DNA of 64,000 nucleotides. Origin: Trichoplax adhaerens (lineage: Eukaryota; Placozoa; Uniplacotomia; Trichoplacea; Trichoplacidae). Positions within the stretch are counted from its first letter, which is position 1. The number at the start of each line of letters is the position of its first letter. Where the stretch lies: the NCBI RefSeq assembly GCF_000150275.1, contig NW_002060952.1, forward strand, positions 1,416,452 through 1,480,451, written 5' to 3'. The notes under the pieces are model-generated. The model had not been told where the DNA came from and did not search any database. It saw nothing but the letters and a program-made list of their open reading frames with translations. This document shows positions 25,631-35,272 of the stretch, in pieces. The position numbers and the translations under genes were made by a program.

Positions 25631-26560
25631 AATCAATTTTTTTACTACCGCAAAAGCTTCACTAACTTGATGATTAACCAGTAAGGAAGCTGAAGGCTGC
25701 CGATCAATAACAAATATCAAACAAGAAAAGTCAATTGGAAATGGCTATTGCTATACTATGGTTATCCTACTGAGATTTATGAAGGTGATAATTCTCATAT
25801 GCTCATAGCGGTCACTAATGCTTAGACGGACAGCATCACATGATCAATTAATTCAAATTTTTTCACCAATCATTCTAAACACCTATTATGATCTCGCGAA
25901 TAACGGAATGGTGTAGAATGGCTAGAATAAAAGCTATAAGCCATCGCCTCTAATTATTATTCAAGAAAGCTAATTGACATTGTATTGATACATTTAGCGG
26001 AGAATGTCGGCTATGCAGTTTCTAGGTTAAGCTTGTTTGAGCTGGTATTCATTCTCTGCTATTGATGTTACTGATGAATATTTGATTGACATGTATTATA
26101 TCATTGTGATTATGAATCATTCGCCAGAATTGCATGTTGGTCGATTAGGAGGTTGGAAAGATCAAAGCACAAGGCATAGCTAATAAGGTTGCGCTTATTT
26201 TGAGGGATTGGTACCTTACGGGGAAAAAATTGCCATGCTAATATTAGTTACTTTTGAATAATGTGGTTTCCTGATTGATATCTACTTCATGCGAATTGAT
26301 ACTGCATGACTATAAACATGATTATAGTCTTGTTAAAAGAGCTGGAAATTACAAATTGGTTAATTGTACATTGTCTATCTTTTAAGTTTGGATGATTGAA
26401 TCATCACGATTTCTAGCTATGGCTTGCTTGTATCTTAAACAATATAATTTTAGCTGTTAGCTCAAAATTGTAATGGTATCTTAAGATGGAAATAGATCTT
26501 CTGAAAAGTTGATTTTGATGAATGACATTAAAGGCATTCGACAACTCGAACATTAAATGG

Positions 26561-26910
26561 AAAATTCATTCATATTACAACATTAAAGCAAAGATACTGG
26601 ATATGAAATATTCCCCGGGCAACATCGCCTACTAAAATTGATATCAATACGTGTCTTGTAGTAAGCAATTGAATGACGCATTGGAACTTGAAGCCCATTA
26701 GCGTGCCAGTAGACGAAAATTTCTACATAGTTAAAATTATCCACTTTACAATATTAGAGCAAAAATAAGTATCAAATAAAATAAGAAATATTTCCGTGAA
26801 ACATTGCGTACTGAAACTGATATGTGTATCTTGTAACAAGCAATTGAGTGCTGTAATGGAATTTAAAGCCCATTCACATGCCCATAGATGAACAATTTCC
26901 TACTTAGTTC
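26561..26910. repeat. Tandem pair of a ~170 bp unit
   Basis: Copies at about 26561 and 26731 share AAAATT-ATTC/CC-A-TTACAA-ATTA, TGTATCTTGTA-like, AAGCAATTGA and AAGCCCATT blocks in the same order. About 75-80% similar by eye; non-coding. Confidence 0.65.
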
Positions 26911-27004
26911 GATATGCCATAATTAAATCCTAGCTCAGGATATTTGGTGTGGTAAACTTGAGAACGGTAGTCTTAATGATAGATGCATTTACTATAAAGT
27001 AGTG

Positions 27005-27333
27005 GAAAGAAAAACTTGCAATAAAGCCAGAGGTTCAATCAACAAATTATGTCTCTGACTGTAGTATCTAATTGATTACTAGAAACTTGAATAGCAATAA
27101 CTGTGAATATATGATTTTCTCTAACTGAATATACGGGCTGTATATAGAGTGCTTTGAATTTATAGAGGAAAGAAGATTTGAAATAAAGCCAGAGGCACAA
27201 TCGATAAATTTTATTTCTGACTATAATGTCTATTTGATTATAAGAAGCTTTGAATAGTAATGAATGTTTACATATGGTTTCCGCTACATGGATATACCGA
27301 CAGTATATGGAATGCTTTAAATGCTATAGGTAG
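27005..27333. repeat. Tandem pair of a ~160 bp unit
   Basis: Copies at about 27005 and 27164 share AATAAAGCCAGAGG, CTCTGACT/TTCTGACT, GAATAGTAAT-like and TATGGTTT-like blocks plus an ATATACCGACAGTATA-type end. Non-coding. Confidence 0.65.
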
Positions 27334-28080
27334 TGTTCACTTACAAAATTACAGATTAACTATTAAATAGAATATTGTAAGCAACATTTTAAAAATATCA
27401 CAAACGTCACAAGGAATATCTTATGAGGAATTAAAGCCAATTACAACTACGTTCATAATAGCAAATATAAATATCGCTTCTGAATAGAATTTAATTAACC
27501 ACCAAAGCTATGATTATGGAGTACGTAAATATCTCAGCTATAAAAGTAATTATTTGTTAGTTGGCTTTGTTGGTACCTAATAAAATACAAGATAATAAAT
27601 ACTTGGTAATTGTTCTGCTATGCTTTATAAAAAAAGTGCAAGATATAACCTATTCAGTAAATGATACATATATTTATACCATAGATGATGGAGAAATTGA
27701 TTGCAGCTATTAAAACATATTTGCTCGATTGCCAAATTTTATTGTCTATGTATGATGCAGGTAGACAATAATAATTCATGGATATTAAATCAAAAGTAAT
27801 TGCATGGGTAGTAATTACGCTTTGCAAGGTAACCTTACAGGGTAGAAATCAATCTAACGAAATAAACCGGTACTGATTTTATTAAAATAGATTCGCAGAT
27901 GCAGACAGGCCTTAAGGCAATAGGATAGGCATCTCTCAGCAGTTATAAAAGTAAAGCGGTACCATAGGCTTTCCTATAACCCTTGGATAATTTATAGATT
28001 AATCGCGGTATTATTCTTAAGAATCTTAGGCACGGACTTGTGATATATACCAATCACGAAACTGCAAATTTTAGAAAAAT

Positions 28081-28170
28081 AAGGGCTTTATTGAATTCTT
28101 ATACAAAGAAACTAAGGGCTTTATTGAATCTTATAATTTAAAAATAAGGGCTTTATTGAATCTTATACAA
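28081..28170. repeat. Three near-identical ~32 bp tandem copies
   Basis: AAGGGCTTTATTGAAT followed by TCTTATA starts at 28081, 28114 and 28146. Copies are almost identical, unlike the older repeats nearby, so this triplication is recent. Spacing and number are too small for a CRISPR array. Confidence 0.8.
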
Positions 28171-29340
28171 AGATCAACTACGCAGCTCTACTTTAGCCGA
28201 ATACTACTTCTAAAGACTTCTACAATAAACTAACAGAATAATCTAAAGTTGCATGCTTTTATACTTTCCGTAGCATTCGCAGCTACAATCCGCATGGCAA
28301 CCTTTTACCTTATTTTACACATAGTTAAATTATTCTTAGTAAGACTATTCTACTGCGGACCATCATTAATCCAATATGGATACGACTACAGTACTCACGT
28401 AGACATTATTGACACCAGCCAAAATACAATGAATTAACCATATCCTAATATATGATTTACAGTTCTATTTTTACCTATAGCCATATTAGTAACTCAACAG
28501 CTTACTGTATATAGTCATCTGTACTCTAGCATAAAGTCTCTACCACTACAGTCTATAGTTATAGCTACCAAATATATCTTAAGATAAAATCTACCGTACA
28601 TTATACTAAACAAGGCTAGCAGCCTACAATCACAATACTAGTTACATTACAGGACTAAAAGGACGTGGAAATAGTATGAGCAAATCTGCACGAAGCCTGT
28701 TTTATGATAATGATCCCAACTCATGATCGCGTTGCCTAGATACAAAAATTGGAGGAGAGGCGTAATCGAAAGTTAGACATACTAGCTTTAATATTAATAT
28801 TGATGCAATAGTTTTAAGACAACTCTGGGATAGTATTTTATATCATTGCTATGCTTTGGTTTAGGCAAGCCATTCAATCTATTTAAGAACTAAAAGCATC
28901 ATCCCCTGCTTTTTTAATTAAATAAATAAGTAAATTTTATTGGATTGACATTGCGATTTTTGGCGTTATTGGATTTGATCAAGTTACACATATAGAATAG
29001 GTAAGGATGAATGCTATTTTAACAAGGAATAGATTTGCTATTAGGATAAACTATCTAAAATCCACCATAATATACAGCAATTGCTGTATAGACATGAAAT
29101 AGCATTAAGTTTGTGATTAAAAAGGAATTAGATGAGTTTCTATCTTATAAAGTGCTATCACGGTACTATCTTAATAACGAATCCTTAATTTTTAAAAAAG
29201 AAAGTAAACAACATTTTCCGGGAACTTTGCTAAAAGGTAAACTTATTATTGTAAGTTTGACGATATTGGCACTTATAAGTTATTCTTTTCTCACATTTCA
29301 TTATAAAATATAATTTCAATAATCGAGAAACATTATGTAA

Positions 29341-30620
29341 TGAAATGAAAAGTGTAGAGATCAAGCTACAAAACTTTAACAAGCTTTGATTCTACTTTCG
29401 TTGCACTCCGGTCGACTTAACGCTAATATTTTGACACCAAATAAAATTTGGGGAAATAACCGAACAACAATTTATTTCAAAACAAAAATGGAGAGAAGTA
29501 TAAACCGAACAACCTTACAAATACTTAGCTTTAAGTATTATTAAAATAAATGACAGACTTAAAAACTGTCAACGACCAAACAACCTTTCAAAAAAGAAGA
29601 ACGTTTTAACTTACGACAATTCGACCCCGAATTCGGCCTTTTAACTACAACAAGTTCTTCAAATAAAATCTTCTTCTACTCTCCCCCTAAATTTTCTAAT
29701 TGCACTATCATTTATAGGCTTCGTAGAGCCGTCAGAGGTATATAAAACTAAACATTTGCTAACCAATCGCTCTTAAGATCCGTTTTAGAAAACTACTTTG
29801 CACCATTTAAGAAAACAAAAATCATTCAAAGTTCAGACACAATTTACCCTACGATTCCCTTACAAAACACTATAAAACTAACAAGCTAATTATAAAAATA
29901 CATCAAACTTCATTTCTAACATAATTTCTATCATTAATACACTATAAAAGTCTAAAAATCAGCCTTTAAACATCAAGATTTAGTCATAAAAACAACATTC
30001 TAACTACCTAACAATCAACACAACCTCTGCCAATTTCCATCTTATTTTCTATTTTCCTCACTAAATCTCCTAATGTGAGTTCAAATGACGTCATAAAATT
30101 CTAAAGTTTCAGATTCATAACAAAAAGTCCAAATCTCAAAAATCAACTCTTACGATATTTTTCACGAATAAAAGTCCAAAAATTTAAATAAAAAAAATTT
30201 ATAATTCAGATATAAATTAAAAGTAGTTTTCTGACATTAGTATCGCTGAGTATTGACAGTTGATGTTTTAGCGCCAGATTGTACTGTAACTGTACGATGA
30301 TAGACTACATTATTGTACTTTACCGTCATGTTATAAAATCTCCTTTCTCTAAGGATAGGGTTTTGCTACTAAGTTAAATTTAGTTACAATTTGAATAGAC
30401 GATCAAACGCCCTTTCTTTAGATTAGGCATTTGCTCCAGGGCTCCTTCTATAGTAATCTATATAATACCTTGTAAAATAATGAAGAAAAGATGGCGACAT
30501 GATGATTTGGCCGGGTAAAACTTAAAGACACTATCACTTTCTAGGTATTTTCTATAGTAAAATAGTACTAGTTACATACTAAAAGCTATAAAGGACTCTA
30601 CTTTTAGTCCTTTACTACAA
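29341..30620 (+). mobile_element. Dispersed non-coding element, copy 1 (full length, ~1.28 kb)
   Basis: Shares its ends and order with 44069-44776. Common blocks include GTAGAGATCAAGCTACAAAA, TTGACACCAAATAAA, CCGAACAACAATTTATT, CAATTCGACCCCGAATT, CCTTTCTTTAGATTAGG and AATCTATATA. Conserved inverted repeats: ATACTTA/TAAGTAT at 29521-29538, GACAG/CTGTC at 29552-29570, and AAAGGACT/AGTCCTTT at 30590-30613 close to the right end. An internal segment of about 570 bases (about 29640-30210) is absent from copy 2. No protein is encoded. I cannot see target-site duplications or terminal inverted repeats, so the class is unknown; a non-autonomous transposon is my best guess. Confidence 0.7.
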
Positions 30621-32512
30621 TTAAAAACTCTACTATTAATCCGATGGCAATCATAATTCATGTACAGATCAATTGGAGTAGATATTTATAGCTTTCCATT
30701 TATTTACAAAATGTTATATCTAAACCCTTAGCTTCATTTTTATAACGTTGGTAGGGTTAATGCGGCAACATAGGTATATGCTACGCTGATATTAGAAAAG
30801 AACGAAGGAGATAGAATTTCGCAGGCTGTTGACTGTAGAAATGCATGTAATATTCTATCAACATTACGGCCACTTTAATTTCATCAAGTTGAGCTGGAGA
30901 CAGATAGGGCAATTTAGTGAGTCAGTTTTATGAACTTATATGTATTAAAGGAACATATCCAGTAGGTTCTTATACTTCGTTACCATATTGCTCGCAATAA
31001 GTGATACAAAGAAGCAGATATAGTCTGAGGAAAACTACGGTACTTTACAAGCTAATTTGATAATATAAAATTTGTTACTATTATTTTTATACATGGAAGA
31101 AGAAATACAATCTTAAAGCATAAGTTCAATATTACGAGTTAGTCTTAATAATTGAATTAATTTATTTTATCACTTTATTTTTGTATGACAATACAATAAC
31201 GGTAAAATATTTTACCGCGGTATAGCGATCAAACGCTCACTTTTTATTCATCTTATCATCTATCTTTTAAGTTCATCAACGCTATCAAAATACTATGATA
31301 AAATGGCTAGCTTTATTAACTCTTCCGAATAAGTCTTTAAAAGCCATGGTGATAGTAATTGGTTTAAAAAAATTAATTAATCATCTTTCTGTATTAGCAT
31401 ATATGTCTTTATGTTATTGAAACTACGTATTCTATCGAAACCATAGTTATTTAGGATCCATTGCTTTTCACTAGTACTCGTGTTTTTAATTAGTTTGTAT
31501 ATATATAAGTTTTACAAATAAAGTATATGAAATAATTGTTACTATGGTACTAAGAGTTCTTAAGACTAAAATTAGACTTAACTTTAATTTACTTTTGTTT
31601 AAATTAAAATAGCTTCCAGTAATCTTATATATTATGTATCGAATTAAAATAAAAATTTAGTATATTTTGCACCTAACATCTAATATACAGTATATCGTGA
31701 TCAGCTTCGAAGCTCTAACTGACTTAATATGCAAACCAATATAATCAGTCTATCATATTGAAGTCTTGCCAACAGCTAGAATAAGAAAGTTAATAATTTT
31801 ATTTACTTAATAATTTTAGTGTGCATTAAAGGCAGCCAAGTTAGTACGTAGAGCCCAACATTTTAATAAAGTAAAATAATTTAGGCCTACCGAAACTACA
31901 GTATTATTTAATCTTTTAAAGACTGTGAATCAGTGAGATCTTTATTAAATTGAGATATATTTAGTGGTCATTGATTTCTAGTACTGTATTTAAATTTATT
32001 GAATCTAAAGATAGACTCATCTTTTACAAACAAGACTAGAGACGCTTTCATCACCAACAGGGACTTTTGAACATTACGAATTGAAAATATTATTTTCGCT
32101 TTAATATTACAGTCATTGTAGCTATACGATTCCATATTTTACTCTTATCAATAAGCGTTATTAACAATATTCTTAAAGACCTTCATTTTGCTTTAATGTT
32201 GAGCTTATGGTAGTTCTACATGCTATACGGTTATATAATCATATTGCAAGGATTGCTACGTTAGCTCGGTAAAAATAGCTTGATACGAGTAATTTCATAT
32301 CTGCATTTATAATGTTGATAGTTGCATATAGCCTATAAATCCTATGACGGTGTTTTATAGTGGACATACGAGTAACCTGACATACTGAGGTGCAACATTT
32401 TAGCGACACACCGTTGATAATGAATATATATGTAATTTCATTTCAGGAAAAATATTTACGAGATTGACTTAAAGTAGGAATTTAAGCGTTGACCTAAAAA
32501 CTAACGTGCAAG
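30621..32512. other. AT-rich spacer before LITAF-like gene 2
   Basis: I see nothing coding or repeated in this 1.9 kb. The last part presumably carries the promoter of the LITAF-like gene starting at 32513. Confidence 0.5.
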
Positions 32513-33487
32513 ATGGATATATGGCGAGGCAGTGGAAATAAAAATACTGCCAATCATGAAGATCAAAGGCGACAGTTGCCTTCTGCTGGCGATAGCAATG
32601 CAGGCCTTCAATATACTCCCAGCACTGGAAGTAATCCAGCCAATAATGTGCCTCCAAACTTTTCATCTGCCACTTACTCCGATCCTTCGGAATCGACCCA
32701 TTACAGCAATCCAGTAGGAAATACGGCTCTATTGCAGCCATCCGCCTTTCCTTCGCAAGCATATGATACTCAATATTCGCCAGCTGTGACCAATCCTCCT
32801 ACAAATCCACCTCCTTCATACAAAGCTAATGATGCAACTCAACAGCCTCCTGCAGGTAATAAGCCGCTAACTGCTTTATATTTATACTAATAGCAAATAC
32901 AGATCCTGATCTATTGCTACTTTCAATTTTCTAGTTGGAACGAACGTTCCTCTCGGTCAAATGCCTATAGCTGTGTCGCATGTGATGCCTGTTGTACCTG
33001 TAATTAGCTTGTCTTATCCAATCATTCAGAAAATTACTACTCTAAATCAATTAGAGGCAATACATTCACAGTCGATGGATTGTCCGTTCTGCCAAAAATC
33101 TATTAGCACTGGAATTCGATATGTATCCGGCGATACAACCTATCTCATGGCGGCACTCTGCTGCTTTTTCTTGTAAGTCAAAATTAAATTTGATTTAATG
33201 TTCGTTGATAATCCATTCAGATTATGGATGCCTTACTTATAAAAGAGTGATAATTGAAGGTAATCTTTCGTTCGTATTTTACGCTGGCTAAAGTTTCAAA
33301 AATATTGGATTGTGATGAGTGAGACTAGTTTTCAATAGGCAAACAAGCATTCTAAACTGTGTTTCTTCTCTTTATTCAATACAGCGGTTTAATTGGTTTT
33401 CTTATTGCTCTATTCTGCGAAAAATATCAAGATATTGAACATTTTTGCCCAAGCTGCTTTCGCCTAATTAAAAAATATAAACGATAA
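32513..33487 (+). CDS. LITAF-domain protein 2, 3 exons
   Basis: Exons 32513-32855, 32935-33172 and 33385-33487, with intron phases 1 and 2 as in the paralogue at 13808; 227 residues. Role as for LITAF: zinc-dependent, membrane-inserting protein of endosomes and lysosomes. The N-terminal half is Pro/Ser/Asn/Gln-rich and contains one PPxY motif (PPSY, 100-103) for WW-domain ligases. The LITAF domain shows CPFC (164-167), a hydrophobic helix split by intron 2 (LCCFFF then GLIGFLIALF) and HFCPSC (213-218), ending KKYKR. Introns are very short (79 and 212 bases) compared with the paralogues. ATG at 32513 is the first in frame. A candidate polyA signal, AATAAA, lies at 33771-33776, but it may belong to an LTR-like segment there. 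Confidence 0.92.
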
Positions 33488-33590
33488 CCATGTGAAAATG
33501 TCAAATCACTAGTAGGAGTGATCACTGCATTCCTCCCGTATTAATACTTATCATATACCGTTTAAGTACTGTATTGTATTACATTCATAA

Positions 33591-33820
33591 TGTACGACAT
33601 CATGACCACATATAGACGACATGCTGTACGTATAAAGACATCATCTCAATCTCATCTAAAACCTATAAATACCCTTGTACGCTAACTCGTTAGTCAGTTC
33701 CTACGTTCCTGCTATCTCAAATACCTTATCTATAACAACCATATCATTGTTAGCCTATAACTTGTATCTCAATAAAATCCTTTATACCTTCTATCATCAT
33801 CTACCTTAATTAATGTGACA
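33591..33820 (+). mobile_element. Possible solo LTR or orphan promoter segment
   Basis: A 230-base stretch beginning TG and ending CA (TGTACGACAT to ATGTGACA). It holds TATAAATA (33664-33671), a TCAGTT-type initiator about 30 bases on, and AATAAA (33771-33776) in the order typical of retrotransposon LTRs. No target-site duplication, primer-binding site or partner LTR is visible, so it could equally be the 3' UTR of the LITAF-like gene plus a cryptic promoter. Confidence 0.3.
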
Positions 33821-34511
33821 GAAAGTTACTAAAAATTGGTACTTTAAAAGTTATTAGGGTGTTTAGATTATAGATATTTATTTTATGATCATCTCATTAG
33901 TCAAGCGACGGCAATGTTTGCTATTTTTCATCTTTGTCGACTAATAAATCAAGAACCCTTCAAGCTAAAGTAGAAAAGGCAAAGTTCTTCTTCTCTTTGC
34001 TATTTTTATCACTAAATTTTATCTTCAATAAACTGCATTAAGATAATCGGATCCTACTCTATTAAATAAATATTGATTTCTAGTATCTAACTTTAGAAGC
34101 CACGGAAAATGATAAGCAGCTGTTTATTGCACACCTCCCCGTAGAGCTACTTTAAATAAGAACTAGAACGAAATGAAACAAGCGTATTAGTAACCGTGCA
34201 TCCATGGCTATATATTGCTACTGATTCATTATTCTTATCACTGTAAAAGAACAAAGAACAGAAAGTAAATTAAGTAGCCGAAGTTTATAGACTCGGCATA
34301 TAGCTTCAATATTATTCAGTGGCTGCATGTTGGCTGTACTATTGTCCTGCAAACTTTTTATTTTATCACCTTATCTTTTAATCATTAAAGTACACTAATC
34401 GAATAGTCGTTAGGCATTGCATTTTATTGGATAACAAGGTAACATCACACTCCTTCAAATTTTAATAGTATAACCTAAGTTTTGTCTTTTTTAGCTAATT
34501 ACTTTCCTCAG

Positions 34512-34655
34512 GAATAACGTGACGTAAATTGATATGCCAAACTTCATTACTCTATTTATGGCCCTAATGAGCCTAGGAAAAGCGCTTTTATACAACTACT
34601 ACAGCTCTTTCATTACTGGTTCTTCTCCACTCAGTAAATTTATTGCTCTTGAAAG
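34512..34655 (+). CDS. Candidate start exon of an unidentified small membrane protein (partial)
   Basis: A strong acceptor (CTTTCCTCAG) is followed by 22 bases and ATG at 34534. A 40-codon open stretch ends at a textbook donor (GAAAG|GTGAGT) in phase 2. The peptide begins MPNFITLFMALMSLGKALLY, a hydrophobic signal or membrane segment, then Tyr/Ser-rich residues ending SKFIALE. I do not recognise it. Following exons are not visible in the 0.6 kb before the next gene, where a tandem duplication lies. Splicing into the LITAF gene downstream is unlikely on phase grounds. Confidence 0.3.
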
Positions 34656-34737
34656 GTGAGTCAATTCTATCGCTTTAGTTAAACTTGAAGGAAGAAGAAT
34701 ATTTTTAATGCGCTACTCAGTATGTCATTGATCCACC

Positions 34738-35070
34738 GGTTTATAGCTTGTACAGCATATAGCGACTGCTCCAGTCGCGAATTTGTTTGGGTATTATTTA
34801 ATTTATTTATAATGAACTTTCTTTTAATTTTTAACCTACCCTCTACTACCTAAGATATGTTTCAATTAAAATATCATCTATCCTCTTGTTTATAACTTAT
34901 ATAGCATAAAGCAACTGTTCCAGTTATGACTATGCCTGCGCGTTATTCAGTCTTGTACATTGTTTATTCCTTTCTAGTTCCATTTCTTAACTATGTAAAT
35001 ATTGTAAAATTGTTATTCATATTAATTCTTAACGATTCTTTACTATCTAAGATATCTTTCATTTAAAATT
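34738..35070. repeat. Tandem pair of a ~165 bp unit
   Basis: Copies at about 34738 and 34900 share TTATAGCTT/ATAACTTATATAGCATA, GCGACTGCTCCAGT/GCAACTGTTCCAGT and TACTACCTAAGATAT/TACTATCTAAGATAT in the same order. Non-coding. Confidence 0.6.
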
Positions 35071-35272
35071 TAATGTTGGACATTCTAGGAAAAATAATAC
35101 CAGTTTCTATTTGTACCTCGTTATTATTAGTCATCGTAAATTTTTTAACATTTTTCGTAGAAAATGATCCTATGAGTTCAATATTTCTAACATCTCTAGC
35201 TAATAATTGATTCAACTCTATGCAAACTAGTTGAATTATCGATCGAATATAACAAGTTGGTATATACTTAAG

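Larger units (their letters stand above)
24319..29340. other. Gene desert with local duplications
   Basis: About 5 kb without recognisable exons. It contains four pairs or triplets of tandem duplicates listed separately (25208-25630, 26561-26910, 27005-27333, 28081-28170). Short frames at about 28249-28437 and 29113-29313 lack ATG starts and family motifs. Confidence 0.5.

Noticed and set aside
28081-28170. Three regularly spaced repeats as a CRISPR-like array
   Set aside because: Repeats are directly abutting with no unique spacers, and the window is eukaryotic.
29113-29313. A 66-codon frame with a hydrophobic end just left of the dispersed element
   Set aside because: No ATG start, no splice context and no recognisable motif; likely chance in AT-rich DNA.
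30590-30613. Hairpin near the element's right end as a Helitron terminus
   Set aside because: Helitrons end in CTRR shortly after the hairpin and start with TC; neither is seen (the hairpin is followed by ACTAC).
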